64,000 nucleotides of DNA from Klebsiella pneumoniae (GTDB lineage: Bacteria > Pseudomonadota > Gammaproteobacteria > Pseudomonadales > UBA5518): NCBI GenBank assembly GCA_945862145.1, contig CAMAXE010000013.1, positions 53,234 to 117,233 on the forward strand, read 5' to 3'. Each line of letters starts with the position of its first letter. The first letter of the stretch is position 1. Below, one piece after another: positions 36,463-45,234 of the stretch. The notes under the pieces are model-generated. The model was not told where the DNA came from and made no database searches. It worked only from the letters and a program-made list of their open reading frames with translations. Position numbers and translations under genes: made by a program.

Positions 36463-37664
36463 GCGCGGGAGCCTGCAAGCACGGCGTGCAAGGCAGCAGC
36501 GAGGGGCTCGATATTGCGCGGCGTGATGCCAGCCACGTTGATGCGCGTGGAGTCGAGCATGTACACACCGAACTCCTCGCGCAGGCGCGATACCTGCGCC
36601 GGCGTGATGCCGAGGAAGGAGAACATGCCCTTCTGGCGACGGACGAAGCCGAAGTCCGTGCCTGCCGCATTGCCGGCGAGCCTGGTGGCCAGCAGTTCGC
36701 GCATGGCGTTGATCCTGGCGCGCACCTCGCCCAGCTCCTGCAGCCAGTCGGCGCGCAGCGCAGCGTCACCGAGAATGCCAGAAACCACCGCTGCGCCATG
36801 CGCGGGTGGCATCGAGTAGATCTGACGCGCGGCAGCCATCGCGTTACTGAGCACCGCATCGGCCCGCTCGGTGTTCCGCGCCAGGAAATACACGCCGCCG
36901 GCGCGCTCGCGGTAAATGCCGAAATTCTTCGAGCAGGAGGCTGCCAGCACGCACTCCGGCACTGCGGCCATCATGTGACGCAGGCCGGCGACGTCCTCTT
37001 GGACGCCGTCGGCAAGCCCTTGGTAGGCGGTGTCGATATACGGGGTAAAACCCGTCCTGAGCGTGAGCGCCGTGAGCTCGCGCCACTGCGCGAAATCGAG
37101 GTCTGCGCCGGTCGGGTTGTGGCAGCAGCCGTGCAGCAACACCACGTCTCCAGCGGGCACTTTGGCGAGTGCCGACATCATGGCGTCGAAGTCCACGCCA
37201 CGCGTGGCCGGGTCGTAGTAGGGATATTCGACGAGTTCCAGGCCCGAACCACCGATCAACGGCATATGGTTCGCCCAGGTGGGAGAACTCACCCAGACGC
37301 GCGCCGCAGGCCGGGCACGCCGTATCACCTCGGCGCCGATCCGCAGCGCGCCGCAGCCCCCGGGCGTCTGCACGCCGCGCACGCGGCCGTCGCGCAAGGC
37401 CGGGTGCTCGGGGCCGAGCAGCATGGCCAGCATGCGCTCGTTGAACTCGGGATCTCCCGCGATGCCCTGATAGGTCTTGGTGGTCTGCGTGAGCAGCAGC
37501 CGCGATTCGGCTTCATGCACGGCACGCATGACCGGCGTGCGCCCCTCCTCGTCCTGGTACACGCCTACGCCGAGGTCGATCTTGTCAGTGCGCGGATCGG
37601 CGCGAAAGCGTGACAGCAGACCGAGGATCGGATCAGGCGGCAACAGCCGGACATCATCGAACAT
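36459..37664 (-). CDS. Aspartate/aromatic amino acid aminotransferase (AspC/TyrB family)
   Basis: A 401-residue class I aminotransferase of the Ia subgroup. The PLP lysine is in ASCSKNFGIYRERAGG near residue 246, with LLHGCCHNPTGADL (Asn-Pro-Thr-Gly) and YIDTAYQGLADG upstream, and the start MFDDVRLLPPDPILGL is typical. Substrate specificity among Asp, Tyr and Phe cannot be read from the sequence. AGGA precedes the ATG. Its place in an operon with an amidohydrolase and a second aminotransferase suggests a dedicated rather than housekeeping role. Confidence 0.9.
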   Translation of the reverse strand: MFDDVRLLPPDPILGLLSRFRADPRTDKIDLGVGVYQDEEGRTPVMRAVHEAESRLLLTQTTKTYQGIAGDPEFNERMLAMLLGPEHPALRDGRVRGVQTPGGCGALRIGAEVIRRARPAARVWVSSPTWANHMPLIGGSGLELVEYPYYDPATRGVDFDAMMSALAKVPAGDVVLLHGCCHNPTGADLDFAQWRELTALTLRTGFTPYIDTAYQGLADGVQEDVAGLRHMMAAVPECVLAASCSKNFGIYRERAGGVYFLARNTERADAVLSNAMAAARQIYSMPPAHGAAVVSGILGDAALRADWLQELGEVRARINAMRELLATRLAGNAAGTDFGFVRRQKGMFSFLGITPAQVSRLREEFGVYMLDSTRINVAGITPRNIEPLAAALHAVLAGSRA

Positions 37665-37706
37665 GGGCGGGAATTCCTGGGGGCGCGGGTAGGTGGCAGG
37701 CGGTGC

Positions 37707-39479
37707 TCAGAGCGCCGCCGGATCGCCGTGGACGGGCTTGCCGTCGAGCAGCGTAAGCAGCGCCTTGGTCTCTGAGATGTCACGCGGATCGATGGTGAAG
37801 AGGTTACGGTCGAGCACCACCAGATCAGCGGCCTTGCCTGCCTCGACAGAACCCGTTTCCCGCTCGATGCCGTTCACGAAGGCCGAGCCGATGGTAAAGG
37901 CGGCGATCGCCTCGGGCAGCGCGATACGCTGCTCGGGCAGGAACACCTCGCCATCGGGTATAGACGGATCGGCGCGGCGCACGGCGACTTCCATCTCGGT
38001 GAAGGGATTGGCCGTGGAGACCGACCAGTCGCTGCCGAACGCGACCATCGCGCCCGTGGCGCGCATCGCTGCGATGGGGTACATCCAGCGGGTGCGCGCC
38101 TCGCCGATGAAGGGCGTGGTGAGCTTGGTGATGTACTCATCGGCCCAGCCCCACAACGGCTGGAAGTTGGCGATCACCCCAAGCGGCCGGAAGCGCGGCA
38201 AATCCATCGGGTTGATCATCTGGATATGCGAAATGTGGTGGCGTAAACCGGAGTTGCCGTTCGTCTCGCGGGCCGTCTGCACGGCGTCGAGGCACTGGCG
38301 GATGGCACCGTCACCGATGGCGTGAAAGTGCACCTGGAAACCCTTGGCATCAAGCTGCGTCACGGCACGCTTCAGCAGTTCCGGATCGATCATCGGGATG
38401 CCGGTCGGCGAGCCGTGCACGTGGTAGGGCTCGGTCATGACTGCGGTGTAGTTCTCCATCACGCCGTCCTGCATGATCTTGACCGCCGTGGCGCGCACCC
38501 GGCCATGCGTGTACTTGCTGCGCTGCGCTTCCATCGTGGCTATCTGCTCCAGCCCGCCATCACGCACCCACCACTGCGAAACCACGGCCTTGAGACTGAG
38601 ACCACCCGTTGCATCCAGCGCGGCATAGGCCTCGAGTTCGGGCTCGCGCACGCCGGCGTCCTGGACAGCGGTTATGCCGTAGGCGTTCAGCATGTGCTGG
38701 GAATAGCGCAGCCCCGCGATGCGCTTCTCGAGAGTCCATGCGGGAACGTGCTTGCCCACCAGCGCACCGGCGCCTTCCTGCAGGCTGCCGATGGCCTCAC
38801 CGGTCTTGGGGTCGCGGTCGATGCGTCCATCGGCGGGATCGGGCGTGGCGCGGGTGATGCCCGCGATCTCAAGCGCCTTGCTGTTCACCCAGGTGGTGTG
38901 GCCATCGGTGCTGCTGAGATACACGGGACGGTCCGGCACCACTGCGTCCAGCAACTCCTTGGCCGGCATGGCGCCCGGGCCAAAAGCCGACATCAGCCAG
39001 CCGCCACCCAGGATCCACGGCTCATCGGGATGGGCGTCTGCGTAGGCCTTGATCGCAGCCACATATTCCTCGGCGTTGCGCTTACCGTTCAGATCGCAGG
39101 CGGAGGCCTCGATGCCGCCGCTGATCGGGTGGATGTGCGCATCCTGCATGCCGGGCATCACCATGCGCCCCTTGAGGTCCACCACCTGCGTGGACGATCC
39201 GACCCGTTCGCCCAACTCGGCATCGCGCCCCACGAAGACGATCTTGCCGTCCGTGATGGCGACGGCCTCGGCCCAGCTGCGGGCGGCATCGACGGTGTAG
39301 ATCGCGCCATTGCGCAGCACCAGGTCTGCGGCAGCTACCGACGGCGCCGCAGCTACCGACGGCGCCGCCGGCGCGGCAGGCGTGGTGGCCTCATCGCGGG
39401 CACCGCAGCCAGCGAGCAGGACACCGAGAAGAAAACCTCCGGCTAACCGCGCCGGGGTAAGGCTTGAGTTACGCGACAT
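37707..39479 (-). CDS. YtcJ-like amidohydrolase, predicted lipoprotein
   Basis: A 590-residue amidohydrolase-superfamily protein. The N-terminal ARLAGGFLLGVLLAGC is a lipoprotein signal (Cys near residue 25), so it should act in the periplasm. The metal-binding motifs are MPGMQDAHIHP (HxH), QVHFHAIGDGAIRQC and HHISHIQM; FGSDWSV gives the late Asp. The family hydrolyses diverse C-N or ester bonds, and the substrate is unknown. The ATG lies one base after the stop of the class-III aminotransferase. A duplicated APSVAA linker follows the lipobox. Confidence 0.9.
   Translation of the reverse strand: MSRNSSLTPARLAGGFLLGVLLAGCGARDEATTPAAPAAPSVAAAPSVAAADLVLRNGAIYTVDAARSWAEAVAITDGKIVFVGRDAELGERVGSSTQVVDLKGRMVMPGMQDAHIHPISGGIEASACDLNGKRNAEEYVAAIKAYADAHPDEPWILGGGWLMSAFGPGAMPAKELLDAVVPDRPVYLSSTDGHTTWVNSKALEIAGITRATPDPADGRIDRDPKTGEAIGSLQEGAGALVGKHVPAWTLEKRIAGLRYSQHMLNAYGITAVQDAGVREPELEAYAALDATGGLSLKAVVSQWWVRDGGLEQIATMEAQRSKYTHGRVRATAVKIMQDGVMENYTAVMTEPYHVHGSPTGIPMIDPELLKRAVTQLDAKGFQVHFHAIGDGAIRQCLDAVQTARETNGNSGLRHHISHIQMINPMDLPRFRPLGVIANFQPLWGWADEYITKLTTPFIGEARTRWMYPIAAMRATGAMVAFGSDWSVSTANPFTEMEVAVRRADPSIPDGEVFLPEQRIALPEAIAAFTIGSAFVNGIERETGSVEAGKAADLVVLDRNLFTIDPRDISETKALLTLLDGKPVHGDPAAL
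39331..39366. repeat. 18-bp tandem duplication in the amidohydrolase linker
   Basis: Two perfect copies of GCAGCTACCGACGGCGCC encode a repeated Ala-Pro-Ser-Val-Ala-Ala in the tether between lipobox and catalytic domain. It is in frame and probably only alters linker length. Confidence 0.93.
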
Positions 39480-39480
39480 A

Positions 39481-40863
39481 TCAGAACTCCTCTTTAACAA
39501 GAAGGGCATGGATACCCGCGGCGAAGGCGGCGACCAGCGCATCGGCGTCGCCGCGCTCGGTGTGCGGGCATACGAGCATCATATTGTGGAACGGCGTGAT
39601 CAGGACGCCCCGATTGAGCATAAACAGGTGCAGGAAGCGCTCGAGCTCGGTGTCGAACGCGGCCTCGGCCTCGCGTCCGGTGCGCGGCGGCACGGCGCAG
39701 AACTGGAATTCGACGCGCGAACCGAGTTGCGTCACCGACCAGGGAAGCCCGCACCCGGCGATCACCCGGCGCAGATTCGTGGCAACCCGCTCGGCCAGCG
39801 CAATCATGTGGGCGTAGGCCGCGCTGGTCATGACCTCGGCCAGGTTGGCGCGCACGGCATGCAGCGTGAAGGCGTTGGCCGACAAGGTGGTGCCCATGCC
39901 GGAATGGCCGTGTCCGCCGCCCTGTGCTGCGCGCTCCTGCGCGGCGCGCATACCGCGCGCAACCGGCTCCGTCACCCCGAATACGGCGCAGGGAATGCCC
40001 CCCGCGATGGGTTTGCCCAGCACGAAGAGATCCGGCTCCAGCCCGAAGGCCCGGGTGTAACCACCGGGACCGGTGCTGATGGTGTGGGTCTCGTCGATGA
40101 TGAGCAGCGTGCCGTGTGCGCGCGTGAGGCGCCGCAGCGCCGCGTGATAGCCCGGATCGGGCAGGACCATGCCGATGTTGGTCATCGCCGGCTCGCAGAG
40201 CACGGCGGCGACATCACCGGGCGCGAGCGCTGCCTCCAGCGCCGCGAGATCGTTGAACTCGACCACCCGCATGAAGGCGCCGAGGTCCTGTACCTGCCCG
40301 ATTAGTCCCGAGCGGTGCACGGTGCCGTGCTCGCCGAGCCGCACCAGCGTCTCGTCTACCGCACCGTGATAGCAGCCGTCGAAGACGAGGATCACGGGGC
40401 GCGCGGTCACGGCGCGGGCCCAGCGCATCACGGCCCGGTTGGCATCGGTGGCGGTATTGGTGAACTGCCAGTACGGCAAGCCGAAGCGCGCCGCCAGTTC
40501 CTGCCCGATCCAGACGGCGTCCTCGCCGGGCAGCATCGTGGTGTAGCCGCGGTCGGCCTGTTCACGCATGGCGGCGGCCACCGCGGGCGGGGCATGACCA
40601 AACATCGCACCGGTGTCGCCGAGGCAGAAGTCCGCGTAGGCATGACCATCGACATCGATGAAATGGGCCCCGCGGGCCTCGCGCACAAAGAGCGGAAACG
40701 GGGTGGGCCAGTCGGCCATCCAGTGCATCGGCACGCCGCCGAAAAGTCCGGTATGCGCAGACTGCGCGAGTTCGCGCGAGTGCGGATTGGCGAGGGCGAA
40801 GGCGCGACTCTCGGATTCCTGGAGGTCTCGCATGCGGGCCCGGCAGACGAGCGTGTGGGTCAT
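39481..40863 (-). CDS. Class-III aminotransferase family protein
   Basis: A 460-residue PLP enzyme of the class III (omega-aminotransferase/glutamate-1-semialdehyde aminomutase) fold. The PLP lysine lies in FVLGKPIAGGIPCAVFG near residue 284, IIDETHTIS gives the cofactor Asp, and FTNTATDANRAVMRWAR binds phosphate. The N-terminal block LFGGVPMHWMADWPTPFPLFV with FCLGDTGAMFGH marks a subgroup usually annotated only as aspartate aminotransferase family. Start at MTHTLV is preferred; 40833 is an alternative. It heads the minus-strand operon, divergent from the FAD oxidoreductase. Confidence 0.88.
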   Translation of the reverse strand: MTHTLVCRARMRDLQESESRAFALANPHSRELAQSAHTGLFGGVPMHWMADWPTPFPLFVREARGAHFIDVDGHAYADFCLGDTGAMFGHAPPAVAAAMREQADRGYTTMLPGEDAVWIGQELAARFGLPYWQFTNTATDANRAVMRWARAVTARPVILVFDGCYHGAVDETLVRLGEHGTVHRSGLIGQVQDLGAFMRVVEFNDLAALEAALAPGDVAAVLCEPAMTNIGMVLPDPGYHAALRRLTRAHGTLLIIDETHTISTGPGGYTRAFGLEPDLFVLGKPIAGGIPCAVFGVTEPVARGMRAAQERAAQGGGHGHSGMGTTLSANAFTLHAVRANLAEVMTSAAYAHMIALAERVATNLRRVIAGCGLPWSVTQLGSRVEFQFCAVPPRTGREAEAAFDTELERFLHLFMLNRGVLITPFHNMMLVCPHTERGDADALVAAFAAGIHALLVKEEF

Positions 40864-40949
40864 GAGAGCAAGGGGTCCCGTCAGAGCGCTTGCGACAACG
40901 GCGCCGCATGCCACACCATGGGCCGACAATAACACGGAGATTTCCTGCC

Positions 40950-42824
40950 ATGCCGATTACGCGCCGCGACTTCATCTCGGGACTTGCGCTGGCCTCCGGC
41001 GCGCTCCATCTCTCGCCGTTAGAGGCGGCCGCGCGCGGGCTGCTGGACCCGGGCGCCATCGGCCCCGACTACTACCCGCCGCGCCTCACCGGGCTGCGTG
41101 GCAGCCATGCCGGCTCCTTCGAGATTGCCCATGCACTCGCGCTGGAGGGCAAGGCGGCCGCCCTGCCTGCGGCCGCCATCGATGGCATCTACGATCTCGT
41201 GGTGGTGGGCGGTGGCGTGTCGGGCCTGTCGGCTGCGCACTTCTATCGCGAGCAGGCCGCTCCCGGCGCGCGCATCCTGGTGCTCGACAACCACGACGAC
41301 TTCGGCGGCCACGCCAAGCGCAATGAATTCACCGTGGGCGACCGCACGCTGATCGGTTACGGCGGCAGCCAGAGCATCGACACGCCCTCGGCCTACAGCA
41401 GCGTGGCTATCGGCCTGCTGCGCACGCTGGGCGTGGACACCGAAAGGTTCCACCAGTACTACGACAAGGACTTTGTGAAGCGCCACAAACTCGGCGCGAG
41501 GCTGCACTTCGACAGCAAGCATTACGGGCGCGACGCGCTCACGTCGGACCCCTTCTCGACACGCTGGCTCGATATCGCCGAGGCCTCGGACCCCGCCGCG
41601 ATCATCGGCTCGATGCCCTTGCCGCCTGCCGCGCGGGATGCCCTGCTGCGCCTGCACAACGAACAGCGCGATCTGCTCGCGGGTCAGTCGATCGAGCAGA
41701 AGATCGCCACGCTGCGCGGGATGTCCTACGACGATTTCCTGCGGCGCGTGGCCGGGATGCCCGAGGAAGTCGTGATATTTTTCAACAACCAGTCGATAGG
41801 CCTCTGGGCCGTGGGTTACGACGCCATCTCCGCCCTCGAGGCCACCCGCGAGGGCATGCCCGGAACCGCTGGCCTGGGACTCGATGAGGCGCTCGCCGGC
41901 GAACACCCGCACAACGATCCCTACATCTTCCATTTCCCCGACGGTAATGCCGGCGTGGCGCGGTTGCTGGTGCGCAGCCTCGTGCCCGGCAGCGCCTCGG
42001 GCAGCACCATGGAAGACATCGTCACGGCGCGACTGCACTACGACACCCTGGACCGGCCCGGCAACCTCACACGGATCAGACTGAACGCCACGGCAATCGA
42101 TGTACGCCACCTGCCCGACCGCGAGGCGGTGGACGTGTGCTACGCCCGCGGCGGCGCCGTGGAGCGGGTGCGCGCCAGGCACGTGGTCCTCGCCTGCTGG
42201 AACCACGTGATTCCCCACATCTGCCCCGATGTCCCCGCCCCGCAGGTCGAGGCGCTGCGCGCGCCGCAAAAGGCGCCGCTGGTCTACACCAACGTGGCGC
42301 TCACCAACTGGCGCGCCGCAGCGAATGCCGGGCTGTACTCCTTCCGCGCGCCGCAGGAATTCTTCAGCTACGGCATGCTCGACTTCCCGGTGAGCGTGCC
42401 CGGTTATGCCTTCAGCGCCAACCCTGACGAGCCGATCGTCATGCACCTCGTGCATACACCGAGGGTGCCGGGTTTAGCCGCGCGCGAGCAGTACCGCCAA
42501 GGGCGTGCGCAGTTGCTGACACTGAGCTTCGAGGACTACGAAACACATATCCTGCGCCTGCTGAATGGCATGCTGGGTCCGCATGGTTTCGATGCCAGCC
42601 GCGACATCGCCGGTATCACGGTGAACCGCTGGCCGCACGGTTATGCCTATGAATACGTGGATCTGGTAGATCCACCGGAGTGGGGTCCGGAAAACGGGCC
42701 CCATATCGCGGGACGCGCCCGCATCGGCAGGATATCCATCGCCAACGCCGACTCCGAGGCGCACGCCTACCTGGACGCAGCTATCGATGCCGGCTGGCGC
42801 GCCGTGAGAGAGCAGCTCGCCTGA
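40950..42824 (+). CDS. Tat-exported FAD-dependent oxidoreductase, spermidine-dehydrogenase-like
   Basis: A 624-residue flavoprotein. MPITRRDFISGLALASGALHLS is a twin-arginine signal. The FAD motif VVGGGVSGLSAAHFYRE lies at about residues 84-100, followed by LDNHDDFGGHAKRNEF. The YYPPRLTGLRGSHAGSFE opening and overall layout resemble Pseudomonas SpdH, which oxidises spermidine in the periplasm; the match is by memory of the family, so the substrate may differ. It is transcribed divergently from the aminotransferase operon across 86 bp and probably supplies amino-aldehyde or keto products to it. Confidence 0.83.
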   Translation: MPITRRDFISGLALASGALHLSPLEAAARGLLDPGAIGPDYYPPRLTGLRGSHAGSFEIAHALALEGKAAALPAAAIDGIYDLVVVGGGVSGLSAAHFYREQAAPGARILVLDNHDDFGGHAKRNEFTVGDRTLIGYGGSQSIDTPSAYSSVAIGLLRTLGVDTERFHQYYDKDFVKRHKLGARLHFDSKHYGRDALTSDPFSTRWLDIAEASDPAAIIGSMPLPPAARDALLRLHNEQRDLLAGQSIEQKIATLRGMSYDDFLRRVAGMPEEVVIFFNNQSIGLWAVGYDAISALEATREGMPGTAGLGLDEALAGEHPHNDPYIFHFPDGNAGVARLLVRSLVPGSASGSTMEDIVTARLHYDTLDRPGNLTRIRLNATAIDVRHLPDREAVDVCYARGGAVERVRARHVVLACWNHVIPHICPDVPAPQVEALRAPQKAPLVYTNVALTNWRAAANAGLYSFRAPQEFFSYGMLDFPVSVPGYAFSANPDEPIVMHLVHTPRVPGLAAREQYRQGRAQLLTLSFEDYETHILRLLNGMLGPHGFDASRDIAGITVNRWPHGYAYEYVDLVDPPEWGPENGPHIAGRARIGRISIANADSEAHAYLDAAIDAGWRAVREQLA

Positions 42825-42830
42825 CCGCGC

Positions 42831-43268
42831 TCAGGGTGCCTTGGTCTTGCAGTCGTAGATGACGTAGATCTTGCGATAACCGGGGCTGTCCCACACGCCC
42901 GTCCAACCCTTCGGCACCATCACCCCATCGCCCGCGGCCACCTGCGTGACCGTGCCATCGGTGGAGGACAGCGTCACGCCACCCTCCAGAAAGTACATGA
43001 ACTCATCGTGCGGGTAGGGATCGGACGACGCGAAACGGTTGCGGCCGGTCTGGTACACGCCGGTTTGCAGGCAGCCATCGGCGCTCTCGTGGGCGACCAG
43101 ATCCTGCGCGGTGACGGTGCCGGTATCGCTGGTCTCGGGCAGGCTCTGCGCGCGCGGATCGGCAAAAATCCCGCCGTGCAGGGCAGCGCCCTGCATCAGG
43201 ACCGGCTGCGGCGCGGCCTGCGCGAGGCTCGTGGCGAGTATCAGCGTGACAAACAGAGCGGGTTTCAT
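42831..43268 (-). CDS. Secreted cupin-domain protein
   Basis: A 145-residue protein with a signal peptide (LFVTLILATSLAQA) and one small cupin barrel: DPYPHDEFMYFLEGGVTL, then GDGVMVPKGWTGVWDSPG. The pattern resembles EutQ/ureidoglycine-aminohydrolase-type cupins (DUF861). HDE could provide a metal ligand, but the full His set is not evident. Two or three Cys may form a disulfide in the periplasm. It is convergent with the FAD oxidoreductase, 6 bp apart, with GGAGG before the ATG. Function unknown. Confidence 0.83.
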   Translation of the reverse strand: MKPALFVTLILATSLAQAAPQPVLMQGAALHGGIFADPRAQSLPETSDTGTVTAQDLVAHESADGCLQTGVYQTGRNRFASSDPYPHDEFMYFLEGGVTLSSTDGTVTQVAAGDGVMVPKGWTGVWDSPGYRKIYVIYDCKTKAP

Positions 43269-43501
43269 GGGCTGCCTCCAGAATTATCGATCGGCTGATC
43301 GTGACACCGGTGGGCGCTGCGCCGCAAGGACAGCCGCTCAGCCGTGGGAGCTGCTGTAGCGCACCTTGCGTTGCAATCTCCCGGTGATATCGCAGCCGCG
43401 TGACGGGTATCACAGGACCCATGTCTCGAGGAGCCATCCCGAGCGCAGACGCCGTGATGCTAAGCTGCGCCGCAACTGAAAAACCGGAGCAAAACCCAGC
43501 G
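43269..43501. other. 233-bp divergent intergenic region
   Basis: Lies between the cupin gene (minus) and the alpha/beta hydrolase (plus). I see no RNA gene, clear promoter or strong palindrome. An open frame from 43400 continues into the hydrolase but the encoded N-terminus (MTGITGPMSRGA...) precedes a proper signal peptide and is not used in my call. Confidence 0.5.
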
Positions 43502-44476
43502 ATGCGAATGCTTGCCGCCCTCATGCTCGCCTGCTGCTGTGCCGCGCAGGCCGTAACCCCCCTCGCGGATCCGTCCGCCGTGGAGCCCTATCTCGTCGCG
43601 CGCGAGCGCCGTGAGCCGGGCATCACGCCCGGTGCGGAAAGCGCGGTGCACTGGATCACCGGACAGCCCTCACGCACGCCGCTGGCAATCGTCTACCTGC
43701 ACGGCTATTCGGCCACGCGCCAGGAGGTGTATCCGCTGGCCGAACAGGTGGCTTCTGCCTTGGGCGCCAATCTCTTCTCCACGCGACTGCGGGGTCACGG
43801 TCGTGACGGCAAGGCCATGCTCGAGGGAACGCCGGCGGCGTGGCAGGCAGACACGCGGGAGGCGCTGGCGATAGGACACACCATCGGCGAGCGGGTAGTG
43901 ATCATTTCCACCTCCACCGGGGGCACGCTTTCGACCTGGCTTGCCGATGCCGAGGGCAGCGCGTCGATCGCAGCAATGGTAATGATTTCACCGAACTTCG
44001 AGACCGCCGACAAAAAGCTCTACCTGCTCGACTGGCCGGTGGTCGGGCCGCTGCTGCTGTGGTGGTTCCGGGAGGGAGAGCGCAGTTCGGAACCCCTGAA
44101 CGATGCGCAGGCCCGCTACTGGTCGTGGCACTACCCGTGGCCCGCGCTGGTCCCACTCGCCAGGCTGATGAAACAAGTCGAGACCATCGACAAGTCGAGC
44201 ATCACCACACCGACACTGATGATCTATTCGCCGCGCGATCAGGTGATTGACCCCGATGCCGTGCGCACTGCATTCGAGCAGTGGGGTGCGCCTCACAAGC
44301 GCCTCGTGGTCTACGAGCGCTCGACCGATCCGTCGCAGCACGTGCTGGCGGGAGACATCGTCTCGCCCGGGAGCACCGCGGAACTGGTGCAGACCATTCG
44401 CGACTTCCTGACTCAGGAGGTACTGCCGGCGGCAGCACCGGATGCAACGGCCACGGCCGCACGGAATGAACCCTAG
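43502..44476 (+). CDS. Exported alpha/beta hydrolase
   Basis: A 324-residue alpha/beta hydrolase with an N-terminal signal peptide (MLAALMLACCCAAQA). The oxyanion region is YLHGYSATRQE, the nucleophile elbow reads ISTSTGG in place of the usual GxSxG, the acid is likely in YSPRDQVIDPDAV and the histidine in DPSQHVLAG. An esterase or lactonase activity is plausible. It lies at the border of the catabolic island and is convergent with the SDR gene with a 4-bp overlap, so its link to the Baeyer-Villiger pathway is only inferred. Confidence 0.8.
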   Translation: MRMLAALMLACCCAAQAVTPLADPSAVEPYLVARERREPGITPGAESAVHWITGQPSRTPLAIVYLHGYSATRQEVYPLAEQVASALGANLFSTRLRGHGRDGKAMLEGTPAAWQADTREALAIGHTIGERVVIISTSTGGTLSTWLADAEGSASIAAMVMISPNFETADKKLYLLDWPVVGPLLLWWFREGERSSEPLNDAQARYWSWHYPWPALVPLARLMKQVETIDKSSITTPTLMIYSPRDQVIDPDAVRTAFEQWGAPHKRLVVYERSTDPSQHVLAGDIVSPGSTAELVQTIRDFLTQEVLPAAAPDATATAARNEP

Positions 44477-45234
44477 GGTCCGCCCGCGACGTAAAGCAGC
44501 TGACCGGACACAAAGCCCGCGCGGGGATCGACGAAGAAGGACACGGCGTTAGCGATATCCTCCGGCACACCCGTGCGCCCGACCGGCACGTCCCGGGCCG
44601 CATCCGCCACAAGCTGCTCAACCGGCACGCCGAGGCGCTCCGCCGTGGCGCGCGTCATCTCGGTGAGTACGAAGCCCGGCGCCACGGCATTCACAGTAGC
44701 GCCCAGATGACCGAACTCGATAGACAACGTGCGCGTAAGACCGACGATACCGGCCTTCGCGGCGGAATACGCCGACTGTCCGAGGTGCCCCTGCGCCGCG
44801 ACGCTCGCGATGTTCACGATGCGTCCGCCCGGCTGCGCCTTCAGGAAGGGGTGCATGGCGCGGCTCATCAGGAAGGTGCCGCGAAGATTCACGTCGATCA
44901 CGGTGTTCCAGTCATCGAGTCCGGTGCGGTGCGCCATGCGCTCGAAAAAAACGCCGGCGTTGTTGATCAGCACGGTGGGTGACCCGAGCTGCGCGAGCAC
45001 CTGCTCGAAAGCGAGCGCCACAGCACTCTCGCTGCTCACATCAACGGCCACCGCTGCGGCCCGCCTACCGAGTGCGCGCACCGCCTCCAGCGTCTGCGCG
45101 CACCGCGACTCGTCGATATCGAGCACCGCCACATCGAGCCCGTCGGCCGCGAGGCGCACCGCAATGGCCGCGCCAATGCCCCGTGCAGCACCCGTGACAA
45201 CGGCAATCCGCACGGCTGCGGCCATGCCGCTCAT
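44473..45234 (-). CDS. Short-chain dehydrogenase/reductase (FabG-like)
   Basis: A 253-residue SDR. The cofactor loop VVTGAARGIGAAIA, NNAG and the catalytic Ser-Tyr-Lys (NIASVAAQGHLGQSAYSAAKAG) are present, followed by VAPGFVLTEMT. It is translationally coupled to the upstream acyl-CoA synthetase (ATGA), which with the enoyl-CoA hydratase makes a three-gene minus-strand operon. The likely step is oxidation of a 3-hydroxyacyl-CoA or an alcohol. Confidence 0.9.
   Translation of the reverse strand: MSGMAAAVRIAVVTGAARGIGAAIAVRLAADGLDVAVLDIDESRCAQTLEAVRALGRRAAAVAVDVSSESAVALAFEQVLAQLGSPTVLINNAGVFFERMAHRTGLDDWNTVIDVNLRGTFLMSRAMHPFLKAQPGGRIVNIASVAAQGHLGQSAYSAAKAGIVGLTRTLSIEFGHLGATVNAVAPGFVLTEMTRATAERLGVPVEQLVADAARDVPVGRTGVPEDIANAVSFFVDPRAGFVSGQLLYVAGGP

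Noticed and set aside
41019..42455. 478-codon minus-strand open frame opposite the FAD oxidoreductase
   Set aside because: Antisense to a clear flavoprotein; rich in His/Val/Gly/Ala repeats from reverse-complemented codons, with no recognisable motifs.
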